Of a stretch of 64,000 bases of DNA, positions 10,064-17,982 are shown piece by piece. The stretch's first letter is position 1. Each line of letters opens with the position of its first letter. The notes below the pieces were generated by a model, which made no database searches, was not told the DNA's origin, and worked only from the letters and a program-made list of their open reading frames with translations. The position numbers and the translations under genes are program-made. Source of the stretch: Escherichia sp. ESNIH1 (GTDB taxonomy: Bacteria; Pseudomonadota; Gammaproteobacteria; Enterobacterales; Enterobacteriaceae); the NCBI GenBank assembly GCA_002918705.1, contig PQKR01000008.1, positions 158,374-222,373 of the forward strand. Reading direction: 5' to 3'.

Positions 10064-11461
10064 ATGATCGAACTGCATCTGAGCCGTGGTGCTTCAGCCC
10101 TGCCCATTTACCATCAAATCGAGCAGCAGATCAGCGGGCAAATTATCCGGGGTCAGCTGCGTTACGGAGAACATCTGCCGCCTTCCAGGGAACTGGCACG
10201 CCAGCTGGGCGTGTCCAGGGGAAGCGTTGTCCGCGCATATGAATTGTTATGTTCTGCAGGGTACTGTCACAGCCTTACCGGGAAAGGGACGATGGTTGCC
10301 TTTCGCACCGGATCAGAGCATGTGCTTCAGGAGCGCAGTGAGAAACCGCCCACGCCTGTCGGCGCTGTGACAGAAACATTTTTGCCAGGCAGTCTTTCAT
10401 TACTTCCCAGCCATGCCAGCACAGCGCATTTGCCTGTGAGTGAATTTCGACAGGCCTTCAGTCGTGTGCTGCGTTACCCTGACAGGCTGAATCAGTTTAG
10501 TGAGAGCGCGGGTCACCGGGAACTGCGCCAGCTTATCTGCGATAAAATACTCCCTTCACGCGGAATATCTGCCTCTCCCACAGAAGTGCTGATCGTTCCC
10601 GGCTCACAATACGGAAGCCTACTGCTTGCGATGGTAAAACAGCAGGAACGCTCCTGCTTCCATTTTGGCGAACCTGGCTATATGGAGTTTGCACGTACCT
10701 TTTCGCGTTTTGGCTATAGCCTGAAATCGCATCTGATGGATGACGAAGGGATTGATATATCTGATTTTCAGGGATCTTCCCGGGATATCCTCTATCTGAT
10801 GCCGGAGCACCATTTCCCTCAATGCATCACTCTCTCTGACACCAGACGAAGTGACATCATCCGGCTGGCGTGCAGTAGGAATGTATTACTTCTGGAGGAT
10901 GATTATGACAGTGAATTTTATTTTGACCGGGCCCCCCGTCCGGCTTTACGTTCCTCAGCTGCCGGGCAGCATATTGTCTATATGGGCACATTTTCAAAAG
11001 TGCTGTTTAATACGGTCAGACTTGGATACCTGGTCGCTGATGAACCGCTTATAAAACAGATGGCCACCCTTCACTGGGGGCTGTCACGTGGAACAAGCGG
11101 CTTATTACAGCAATGGGTCACTGAGCTTATCAAAAACGGGACTTACGAGCGCCATAGCCGGCGTATGCGCACGGTGTATCGCCATAAACGGGACTGCGTC
11201 ATCCGGTTAGTAACCAAATACCTGCCTGACGCCTGTTTTACCGTGCCATCCGGGGGTCTGCAGCTTCATCTTCGTTTTCCTGATCCAGCGAAAGCAGCAC
11301 GAATAGCAGACTGGTTGCGTACGAATAACATCCAGGCTGCAGATCCCCGGCATTATCTTTTCCGCACAGAGATTCGGCCGGATTATCTTATTCTGGGATT
11401 TGCTCACAGTGATATTCAGGAGCTGGAAGCCGTTCTTATCAGGCTGCAAAGCGTTTTATAG
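10064..11461 (+). CDS. MocR/PdxR-type GntR regulator with aminotransferase domain
   Basis: A 465-residue regulator. Residues 1-75 form a GntR winged helix (LPIYHQIEQQISGQIIRGQL ... LPPSRELARQLGVSRGSVVRAYELL). Residues about 110-460 form a class I aminotransferase-like domain with DDYDSEFYF and the PLP-lysine motif TFSKVLFNTVRLGYL. Such proteins use PLP or an amino acid adduct as a signal rather than as catalysts. The ATG at 10064 is used; a TTG 18 bases earlier falls inside the operator. The divergent channel gene is the probable target. Confidence 0.85.
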   Translation: MIELHLSRGASALPIYHQIEQQISGQIIRGQLRYGEHLPPSRELARQLGVSRGSVVRAYELLCSAGYCHSLTGKGTMVAFRTGSEHVLQERSEKPPTPVGAVTETFLPGSLSLLPSHASTAHLPVSEFRQAFSRVLRYPDRLNQFSESAGHRELRQLICDKILPSRGISASPTEVLIVPGSQYGSLLLAMVKQQERSCFHFGEPGYMEFARTFSRFGYSLKSHLMDDEGIDISDFQGSSRDILYLMPEHHFPQCITLSDTRRSDIIRLACSRNVLLLEDDYDSEFYFDRAPRPALRSSAAGQHIVYMGTFSKVLFNTVRLGYLVADEPLIKQMATLHWGLSRGTSGLLQQWVTELIKNGTYERHSRRMRTVYRHKRDCVIRLVTKYLPDACFTVPSGGLQLHLRFPDPAKAARIADWLRTNNIQAADPRHYLFRTEIRPDYLILGFAHSDIQELEAVLIRLQSVL

Positions 11462-11482
11462 CGCCCGGCCTGTAAGGAGCTG

Positions 11483-11950
11483 TTACTGAGGATCCTTTTT
11501 GAGATACATATCCGGGCGATTAATCTGCCAGACAAAATCAGGCCGATTCACCGGCGAATAGCCCAGTTTCTGATATAACCAAGGCGCGCTGTCTGTAACC
11601 AGCATTATCCGGCGTAAACGTGCCATCAGCGGGTGGGCATGGCAGCACTCCATCAGCCAGCGCCCCAGCCCTGTTTTCTGATATTCGTCAAGAATATACA
11701 CATCACAGAGATAGCCAAACGTGGCATAGTCGGTCACCAGACGGGCAAATCCGATTTGCTCTGAATCGTTCAGCAGCGCAAAGCACAGACTGTTCTGGAC
11801 TGATAACCGCACCGTTTCTTCATCAATTCCAGGTGCCCATGATGACTGCGAAAGAAAATCATGTATGGCGCCAGTCTGGAAAAGTGAAGGGTCCGTAGTT
11901 ACGGTGAAGCCGTCTTTCCGGAAAGTCAGATGTTGATCGTTCACAGGCAT
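11483..11950 (-). CDS. GNAT-family N-acetyltransferase
   Basis: A 155-residue single-domain acetyltransferase. The acetyl-CoA-binding region YILDEYQKTGLGRWLMECC and the C-terminal ending LYQKLGYSPVNRPDF are clear. An AGGAGAG site lies directly before the ATG, so the GTG two codons later is also a possible start. It is convergent with the MocR gene and 22 bases from it. No toxin partner is nearby. The substrate is unknown. Confidence 0.8.
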   Translation of the reverse strand: MPVNDQHLTFRKDGFTVTTDPSLFQTGAIHDFLSQSSWAPGIDEETVRLSVQNSLCFALLNDSEQIGFARLVTDYATFGYLCDVYILDEYQKTGLGRWLMECCHAHPLMARLRRIMLVTDSAPWLYQKLGYSPVNRPDFVWQINRPDMYLKKDPQ

Positions 11951-12097
11951 CTCTCCTGAAGAGTTTTAAGAGTATATTTCATGTATTACGGGAAACGCTC
12001 AGCTCCTCGTCAGCCATGGTCATGCAGCGATGTCGCGCAAGGCACTCATGTGATAACGACGCTGGAAAAGCGGACATTATGCATCTCAGCCATATTG

Positions 12098-13342
12098 CTA
12101 ACCGTCCCGTTTGTCCCGGTTCCCCGATTGAGGGGATGCCAGAGTAAGCTCTGTCACCGCAAGTCCTGTAAAAACAGCAAGCACAATACTGCCGACCGCC
12201 AGAGGCAGGGTGATGTCCATCAGCATCAGCCTGCCCGCCGCAGCCGTACCCAGTGACCCTGCCGTAATTTTCAGCGCCCCAACCCAGACAAACACCTGCC
12301 CCCGGCAGTCAGGGGGAGAATATTCGCTCCGTGCGGCCAGGGTGGCGGCAAAGAATCCGGCGTTAAGCATGCCGATGACAAAAAACAGCAGCAGCAGGAC
12401 GGCGAAGTGCATGTTGAACATGATAAGAAAGACACCGGCAGCAATAAAGCAAGCAAAGCGGACCATCAGTGCATCCGGCTCCCCGCCGAGCGGGCGAACC
12501 ATCAGGCATGCTGAGCCTGCAAGATTACCACCGCCGTAGGCAATGGTCAGGCTGGCGGCAGTAGTGGCTGCCACGCCGAGCGAAGGTGCCAGACCGACAG
12601 CCGTGATCGGGAGCACCGCCACGCAAAAAGCTGTGGCAAGCGTCAGGTATAGCGTTCTTCTCAGACGCACATTCCGGACCAACAGCATCATCGTCACAAC
12701 CGATCCCGGTACCTGCCGGTTTTCACCTCCATCGTCGCCAGAAGCGTACGGGATGCGCATGATAAAAAAAACGGCCGTCAATGTTGCTCCTGCCAGCGCA
12801 TACAGCGCTGCAGGAGGCGAAAACCAGGCGGCAAGTGCCGCAACGAGCGAAGGCCCTACCGTGCCGCCCAGCCCATAGGTTGCCACGTCCCAGCCGTGCG
12901 CCCGGCGCTGGCTCTGGCGCGATCGGCCGGCAATAGCCGGAAGGAGGCTGCTGATGCCGCCCGTAAGCAGCGGGCCGCAGAGACCTGCGCCGGTCAGCAG
13001 GACACCTGTCACAGGAAGCGGTACGCGGGAAAAGGTCAGCGTAGCCGCCACGATAAGCCCTGTGTGGATCAGACAGGCTGCAGCAATGACCCGCCGACCG
13101 TCATGCGACGTGTCAAGACGACGGGCAATGAAGGGACCGGCCAGGTGCGGCAGCGTGATGCAGGCGGCCAGCGTGCCAGCCCAGGCGGCAGAGTGACTGC
13201 CCGCAACGCACAGGAGGATCACCGCCAGGACACCCCCTCCGTCGGCCAGCCGGGCAAGCGTGGCGGCCAGCACATACCGGGCCAGGCCTACCCTGTCCAT
13301 GCATTCAGTCCGGGAGTAACCAGGCAGCATCTTCTCCTGCAT
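12098..13342 (-). CDS. MFS permease
   Basis: A 414-residue transporter with about twelve predicted helices and a loop in the middle (YASGDDGGENRQV). The N-terminal half has the ARLADGGG and FIARRLDTSHDGRRV segments between helices 2 and 3 typical of the superfamily. It starts 5 bases after the end of the DapA-like gene, so the two form an operon. This suggests it moves the substrate or product of that enzyme. GAGG eight bases before the ATG supports the start; an ATG four codons on with AGGAGAAG is an alternative. Confidence 0.8.
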   Translation of the reverse strand: MQEKMLPGYSRTECMDRVGLARYVLAATLARLADGGGVLAVILLCVAGSHSAAWAGTLAACITLPHLAGPFIARRLDTSHDGRRVIAAACLIHTGLIVAATLTFSRVPLPVTGVLLTGAGLCGPLLTGGISSLLPAIAGRSRQSQRRAHGWDVATYGLGGTVGPSLVAALAAWFSPPAALYALAGATLTAVFFIMRIPYASGDDGGENRQVPGSVVTMMLLVRNVRLRRTLYLTLATAFCVAVLPITAVGLAPSLGVAATTAASLTIAYGGGNLAGSACLMVRPLGGEPDALMVRFACFIAAGVFLIMFNMHFAVLLLLFFVIGMLNAGFFAATLAARSEYSPPDCRGQVFVWVGALKITAGSLGTAAAGRLMLMDITLPLAVGSIVLAVFTGLAVTELTLASPQSGNRDKRDG

Positions 13343-13347
13343 GCCAC

Positions 13348-14241
13348 TTACCTCAGCTCAAGACGGTGGATGACGGCAGCAACATCTGCAATGTCATCAG
13401 CGGAGAGGGGGCGCAGAGGACGCGGCAGGCAGTCCGGGTCCGTCAGTCCGAGCACGCCCGCCGCGGCCGCCATGACGCGGATGCTACCGCCGTGCCTGCG
13501 GAACAGGTCCCAGAGCGGCTGCAGACGGTCACTGAGCTGCACAACGCGTTCGCGTTCTCCCCGGGCCGCCGCGTCGGTAATTTCCTTTGCCACATGCGGA
13601 AACAGGCCCCCACAGACGGAGTACCACACTTCGCAGCCGGCGTTAAGGCCGGTGGCGGCGCTGGCATCCCCGCTGATGCCAATCGTCACCCCTTCAGGCA
13701 GCTTCGACTTCAGGCGCTGCACGCGCGCCAGGGCGTCTTCCGGCGAAGGCGGGACGCCGGGGATTTTTACGGATCTGATACCCGGCAGCCCGGCGATGCG
13801 ACCGTGCAGCTCGTCAGAGAATTCAAAGCGCGTCGTACCCGGGTTATCGTAGATGCAGACAGGCACCGAGGCGTGCTGCGTAAGCGTCTCAAACAGGCCG
13901 AAAACCTCATCGTCCCTGAGCGTCTGATACGAAACCGGCGGCAGCAGCAACGCGTCAGCCCCGGCCGCCTGTGCGTCATCGGCCAGTCGCAGCACCTCAT
14001 CGGTGCTGACCGACCCCACGCAGACCATTACCGGAATTTTACCCGCATGCGATTTTGCGATGCCAGCTATCCGGCTGCGCTGGCTGCGCGTCAGATAGGC
14101 GTAACTTCCCGTTGAGCCGAGAACGCCGATGGAATCGGCACCGGCTGACGTAATACGCTCAAGAATATGGATGTAGCCGCGCTCATCAAAGCCGGCGGGC
14201 GTGACGGGAGTCAGTGGAAAGGCGCTCAGACCAGTAAACAT
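13348..14241 (-). CDS. DapA/NanA-family aldolase or dehydratase
   Basis: A 297-residue (beta/alpha)8 class I enzyme. Expected residues are present: the GSTGSYAYL loop (DapA has GTTGE), Tyr131 in CIYDNPGTT and the Schiff-base Lys159 in SVKIPGV. The Glu after GTTG is changed to Ser and the region after the lysine differs, so it is unlikely to be the lysine-pathway enzyme. It is more likely to cleave or form a hydroxy-keto acid. AGGAG before the ATG at 14241 fixes the start. It shares an intergenic region with a PtsJ-like regulator and an operon with an MFS permease. Confidence 0.8.
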   Translation of the reverse strand: MFTGLSAFPLTPVTPAGFDERGYIHILERITSAGADSIGVLGSTGSYAYLTRSQRSRIAGIAKSHAGKIPVMVCVGSVSTDEVLRLADDAQAAGADALLLPPVSYQTLRDDEVFGLFETLTQHASVPVCIYDNPGTTRFEFSDELHGRIAGLPGIRSVKIPGVPPSPEDALARVQRLKSKLPEGVTIGISGDASAATGLNAGCEVWYSVCGGLFPHVAKEITDAAARGERERVVQLSDRLQPLWDLFRRHGGSIRVMAAAAGVLGLTDPDCLPRPLRPLSADDIADVAAVIHRLELR

Positions 14242-14302
14242 AGAGTGCTCCTGCAGGGTTGGTATGAATGAATACCGGCGATAATAGCAGCAGCAAAAAA
14301 AC

Positions 14303-14339
14303 ATTGTCACATGACAATATTGAGAGAAAAAAGTATAAT
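14303..14339 (+). promoter_or_regulatory. Palindrome and promoter before the PtsJ-like gene
   Basis: ATTGTCA and TGACAAT form an exact inverted repeat with a 2-base centre (14303-14318). Sixteen bases after TGACAA (14312-14317) comes a perfect -10 hexamer TATAAT (14334-14339). If this promoter is used, starts at 14311 and 14338 cannot be translated, which supports ATG 14461 for the regulator. The palindrome is a good candidate operator for both divergent genes. Confidence 0.6.
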
Positions 14340-14460
14340 GCCATCAGGCATTATCATTATAACCGGCATAGGGTTTCAGCGGGCCACGCAGCTGAATGAC
14401 ATCAAGTCTGTACCGGAACATACGCATACCTTAAGGCCCGCTGAGACCGGGAAAAAGAAA

Positions 14461-15768
14461 ATGACTGCATCCGAAATTTTTGAATCCGTCAGAAAGAAGG
14501 TTCGTACAGGCAGACTCAGGCCCGGCGACGCGCTGCCTTCCGTCAGGGAGCTGGCCGTCCGGCTTGGAGTACATCGCAACACCGTTGCCTCAGCGTATAA
14601 AAAGCTGGCAGCAGCCGGCATCGCGGTCACGAACGGGCGCTACGGCACAACCATCACACAGGCTGAAGACGTGACAGAACAGGAAGGCCCTGCCTGTCAG
14701 ACTGTCTTGACTGACGTGTCCGGTGGCAATCCGGAGCCGTCAGTGCTGCCTGATCTGGCGCCGCTGCTGCAGGCCGTGAGCCTGACGCCGCGCAGCTATG
14801 GTGCGGGTGTTATCAATCCGGGCCTTGAGAAGGCGGGCCGTGAGTGGTTCAGCCGCGACGTTCCCGGCACGTTTGGTCTCAGCCTGACGCACGGGGCGAT
14901 CGACGCTGTCGAGCGTCTGGTCACCGGCTATCTGACAGCAGGTGAGAAAATTGCGGTCGAGGAGCCCTGCTTTCTGAGCAGCATCAATGCTATCCGCAGC
15001 CTTGGATACGTGCCGGCCGGCGTACCGGTTGACCGGTACGGTCTGCTTCCCGGCCCACTGCATGACGTCCTGGTGGGGGGAGCACAGGTGGTGATTGTCA
15101 CTCCCAGGGCGCATAACCCAACCGGCTGCAGCCTGAGTCCGGAGCGGGCGGCGGAAATCAGGGCGGTGCTGGCCGGATTCCCGCACGTGATGGTTATCGT
15201 GGACGACCATTTTTCGCTTCTCTCAGGGCACGACTATTACAACGTGATTGCCAGTGAAACGCGAAACTGGGCCATTGTGCGTTCGGTTTCTAAATTTTAC
15301 GGACCCGATCTGAGGCTGGCGCTGGTCGCCTGTAATCCCGATACGGCTGAAAGGCTGAGCCGGCGTATGGCCTCCGGTACGCACTGGGTGAGCCATATTC
15401 TTCAGGACATGACGGAAGAGGCCATGTCATCCGCTGCCGTGGCGCGAAAAGTCAGCGAAGCGGCGTTGCTCTATCAGAACCGGCGAGAGGTTCTGCTCGG
15501 GGCGCTTCACGCGCGCGGCGTCGATACAGCCCGGACGTATGACGGGCTTAACGTCTGGTTTCCGCTGCGCAATGAACCTGCCGCGCTCATCAGCCTGATG
15601 GAATCGCGCGGCTGGCTTATCCGTGCGGGTGCCGGATTTTATCTTACGGAGCCAAATCACGCTATCCGCCTGACGCCCGGCTCACTCAGTGACGAGCAGT
15701 CAGAAGCCCTGGCACAGGACCTGGCCGACGCGCTGCGCGAGTCAGGTAATGCAGTCATTCCGGCCTGA
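14461..15768 (+). CDS. PtsJ-like MocR-family regulator
   Basis: A 435-residue GntR/aminotransferase fusion close to E. coli PtsJ (430 residues). The winged helix is MTASEIFESVRKKVRTGRLR ... LPSVRELAVRLGVHRNTVASAYKKL. The aminotransferase part keeps VEEPCFLSSIN, TPRAHNPTGCSLS, DDHFSLLS and the lysine motif RSVSKFYGPDLRLAL. PtsJ controls pyridoxal kinase in Salmonella; here the neighbours are an aldolase, an MFS permease and exporters, so the target set differs. The start at 14461 is chosen from the promoter position and family length. Confidence 0.8.
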   Translation: MTASEIFESVRKKVRTGRLRPGDALPSVRELAVRLGVHRNTVASAYKKLAAAGIAVTNGRYGTTITQAEDVTEQEGPACQTVLTDVSGGNPEPSVLPDLAPLLQAVSLTPRSYGAGVINPGLEKAGREWFSRDVPGTFGLSLTHGAIDAVERLVTGYLTAGEKIAVEEPCFLSSINAIRSLGYVPAGVPVDRYGLLPGPLHDVLVGGAQVVIVTPRAHNPTGCSLSPERAAEIRAVLAGFPHVMVIVDDHFSLLSGHDYYNVIASETRNWAIVRSVSKFYGPDLRLALVACNPDTAERLSRRMASGTHWVSHILQDMTEEAMSSAAVARKVSEAALLYQNRREVLLGALHARGVDTARTYDGLNVWFPLRNEPAALISLMESRGWLIRAGAGFYLTEPNHAIRLTPGSLSDEQSEALAQDLADALRESGNAVIPA

Positions 15769-15829
15769 CGGGCCCGTCGCCGGCCCATGAGCTATTCCTG
15801 TTTCACAGATGCAGTAAGAGAGGTAACAA

Positions 15830-16468
15830 ATGTTTCATGACTATGGCGTGGTCAATTTCTGGACATTTCTCGCCGGCGCGCTGGTTATCGTAATGGTCCC
15901 GGGTCCCAACAGCCTGTACGTACTGCGCACGGGAATAAGCCGCGGAATACGCGCTGCGTACCGGGGCGTTGCTGGCGTTGTGCTCGGGGACGTTTTTCTT
16001 ATTTTTCTGGCCTGGGCCGGTATAGCCACGCTGATCCAGACGAGCCCGCATGTTTTCATCGCCATAAAGTACCTGGGCGCTCTCTTTCTGAGCTGGCTTG
16101 GCATAAAAATCATCTGGTCTGCCCTGCATCAGCCCCGGGAGGCCGGTAACGTCCCGGCGATCAGGAAAGAAAACTACTTTCTGAAGGCGTTTATGCTGAG
16201 CATAACCAACCCGAAGTCAATTCTGTTCTATGTCTCTTTTTTCATTCAGTTTATTGACCCGGCATCGGCACACAGCGCCGCCGCGTTCAGCCTGCTGGGC
16301 GCGGTGCTGCAGCTGATCAGTGTGTCATGGATGACGTTTTTATTACTGGCCGGCGCGGCTGTTGCCCGCTGGCTGGGCACGCGCAGACGCCTGGTCAGGC
16401 TGGGCAACTCGCTCACCGGGCTGCTGTTTATCGGTTTTGCAGCCCGGCTTGCCGCTGCACAGGGATGA
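15830..16468 (+). CDS. LysE/RhtB-family exporter, LeuE-like
   Basis: A 212-residue inner-membrane amino acid exporter with about six helices. The length equals E. coli LeuE, and the sequence keeps the family hallmark VMVPGPNSLYVLRTGISRG, FLAWAGIATLIQTSP, ITNPKSILFYVSFFIQFID and the end NSLTGLLFIGFAARLAA. LeuE exports leucine and related amino acids by proton exchange. The gene follows the PtsJ-like regulator by 62 bases on the same strand, suggesting shared control. The real substrate is open. Confidence 0.85.
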   Translation: MFHDYGVVNFWTFLAGALVIVMVPGPNSLYVLRTGISRGIRAAYRGVAGVVLGDVFLIFLAWAGIATLIQTSPHVFIAIKYLGALFLSWLGIKIIWSALHQPREAGNVPAIRKENYFLKAFMLSITNPKSILFYVSFFIQFIDPASAHSAAAFSLLGAVLQLISVSWMTFLLLAGAAVARWLGTRRRLVRLGNSLTGLLFIGFAARLAAAQG

Positions 16469-16494
16469 GAAAACCTGTCTGCCAAATTCCGGCC

Positions 16495-16545
16495 GTGTCG
16501 GGACGACCCGCGCACAATGATAGCCTAAGACGGGACGACCCGGTG
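16495..16545 (+). ncRNA. Guanidine-II (mini-ykkC) riboswitch
   Basis: Two small hairpins carry the class signature GGG-ACGA-CCC: the first at 16499-16510 (CGGGACGACCCG) and the second at 16531-16542 (the same 12 bases), joined by a 20-base linker. The second hairpin is followed by AAGGAG and the start codon of gdx. In this class guanidinium docks the two ACGR loops and frees the ribosome-binding site. The match in motif, spacing and downstream gene is complete. Confidence 0.88.
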
Positions 16546-16564
16546 ATTAAAAGGAGAAGTAACT

Positions 16565-16878
16565 ATGGCGTGGTTATTACTGGTTGCCGCAGGTGTACTT
16601 GAGGTGATATGGGCGTATTCAATGAAGCTGTCGGAAGGCTTTACACGGCCGCTGTACACGACTTTAACCGTCGCCGGCATGGTAGCCAGCTTTGTTCTGC
16701 TGGCTACCGCAATGCGCTCGCTGCCGCTGGGGACGGCCTATACCATCTGGACCGGGATCGGTGCAGTCGGCTCGTTTATTGCAGGGCTGTATTTCTGGGA
16801 GAGGCGGCCTCTCTGATGCGTATACTGGAGGCGGCAGTAATCGTAGCCGGTCTCATCATGATGAAACTGGCGTCCTGA
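16565..16878 (+). pseudogene. gdx: Guanidinium exporter Gdx (SugE-type SMR), frameshifted
   Basis: The first frame (16565-16816) begins MAWLLLVAAGVLEVIWAYSMKLSEGFTR, with the membrane Glu13 used for proton/guanidinium exchange and the LGTAYTIWTGIGAVGSFI segment of SugE-type SMR proteins. It then runs out of frame at GLYFWERRPL and stops. The expected remainder, LGEAASLMRILEAAVIVAGL and MMKLAS, continues in another frame to 16878. Restoring one base near 16795 gives a 104-residue protein, the normal family length. The guanidine-II riboswitch upstream confirms the identity. Either the gene is inactive (last helix lost) or this is a sequencing error. Confidence 0.85.
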
Positions 16879-16887
16879 CGCTTTACG

Positions 16888-16916
16888 GGATGGCGGTGTA
16901 ATCCGCCACCCCTTTT
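16888..16916 (+). terminator. Probable terminator after gdx
   Basis: A GC-rich hairpin (TGGCGG with CCGCCA) lies ten bases after the corrected gdx stop and is followed by CCCCTTTTCT. Confidence 0.6.
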
Positions 16917-17112
16917 CTCAGGGCGCCTGTTCGCTCCCTGTCATGCTAAAAACCGGCGACCATCGTCCATGCAGGCATAGCTGCGCGACAAGTCCAGTGC
17001 ATCAGAATATTGTGGCCCTGTGACGTGACGGAAATGCAGAATCAAACCTGTCCTTAGCCCTCTTTATGCTGTCTCTCAGTGCCATGCTTGTTATGAACCC
17101 CATTCATTAAAA

Positions 17113-17145
17113 AATGGCAGCAGTCGAATTTCGACTGCTGCCATT
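17113..17145. repeat. Perfect 16-bp palindrome
   Basis: AATGGCAGCAGTCGAA and TTCGACTGCTGCCATT are exact inverse copies around a single T. It is preceded by an A run and followed by GTATTACCTTTT, so it could be a two-way terminator. No gene ends nearby on the minus strand. Confidence 0.7.
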
Positions 17146-17318
17146 GTATTACCTTTTGCCATTTAGACATCCTAAAGCCATCAACATGAAGGTGTTCCTT
17201 GCGCTCATAGCGGACGTGACTGCAGGGTATTTACCATAACGCCGCATTACGCGCACCGCTGAAACGACTTCAGGACGCTACAGATCCGTAACTGGTGAAA
17301 GTGATAACAAAACACCCG

Positions 17319-17349
17319 AAAACCTGCCAGAAACGACCGGGCAGGTTTT
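17319..17349. terminator. Hairpin with A/T flanks, possible terminator
   Basis: AAAACCTGCC (17319-17328) pairs with GGCAGGTTTT (17340-17349). No associated gene is identified. Confidence 0.45.
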
Positions 17350-17894
17350 AGCGTTTTGCATGGCCATCCAGAAAATTGCATGAGTCCGGGTTTCATCCGG
17401 ATTTGCCTGCATGAGCTTTCTTTTCGGGGATATCAGGTGGCTTATACGGCTCACTGGCTTGCACGTTCTGAATGCTCCGGAGAGGTGTACCGTTGAAGCG
17501 TTGGCGTAGCATGAGGAGAGAAGCTGGGTCAGCTTGCACTATTTTCATTTGCCTGTCTGTGTAATACCTGTTCTGCCTGAACACTAGTTTTATACAGGTA
17601 GCGTATGATCCGCAAAAGCGTGCCGAGCCAGAAAAGTTACTTTTTCTCTGCAACACCTATGCGCTGCTCAGGTATCGTGTTCACTACTTTCTTTCGAATG
17701 GTAAAAGATAGAGGTTACAGTAGCCAAAGTTAAGGCTTCAGTAACCGTGTCGGCCAGTTCATTCGGCCCCCGAGAAAGCATGGTATTGCTGTAGCAGCAA
17801 GATAGTCTGTACATGCCACAAACAGAAATTAGCATTGAGCTCCTACACTTAATGTCAAAGTTAAGTTCAGATGCCCGGGTCAGGGCAATGCTGA

Positions 17895-17924
17895 AATGTC
17901 CGCTTTGTGCCAGGAGCGGACATT
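17895..17924. repeat. TGTCCGCT hairpin, left copy
   Basis: AATGTCCGCT (17895-17904), a 10-base loop, and AGCGGACATT (17915-17924). A second copy with the same arm sequence and loop length lies at 18484-18511, on the other side of the fosA-like gene. Confidence 0.7.
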
Positions 17925-17982
17925 GCGCAGTAGTTCTTTATGATAGCTTATTACTTCCTGCATCCTGCTTAAGAGACAGTAA

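Larger units (their letters stand above)
16917..17982. other. 1.07 kb without a recognisable gene
   Basis: No frame here gives a protein I can place. A minus-strand frame of 87 codons (17393-17656) has no clear ribosome-binding site and no recognised motif. The stretch holds a perfect 16-bp palindrome (17113-17145), a hairpin AAAACCTGCC/GGCAGGTTTT (17319-17349) and a TGTCCGCT-type hairpin (17895-17924), all listed or noted separately. It looks like decayed or non-coding accessory DNA between the gdx cluster and the fosA-like gene. Confidence 0.5.

Noticed and set aside
12896..13852. 318-codon plus-strand open frame
   Set aside because: It lies antisense to the MFS and DapA-like genes, is Arg/Ser/Pro-rich and has no domain; an artefact of GC-rich coding DNA.
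13348..14241. Assignment of the aldolase as lysine-pathway DapA
   Set aside because: Active-site surroundings differ (Ser where DapA has Glu after GTTG, altered region after the Schiff-base Lys) and the context is transport and a MocR regulator.
17393..17656. 87-codon minus-strand open frame
   Set aside because: No recognised motif, no clear ribosome-binding site and no supporting neighbour; not called as a gene.
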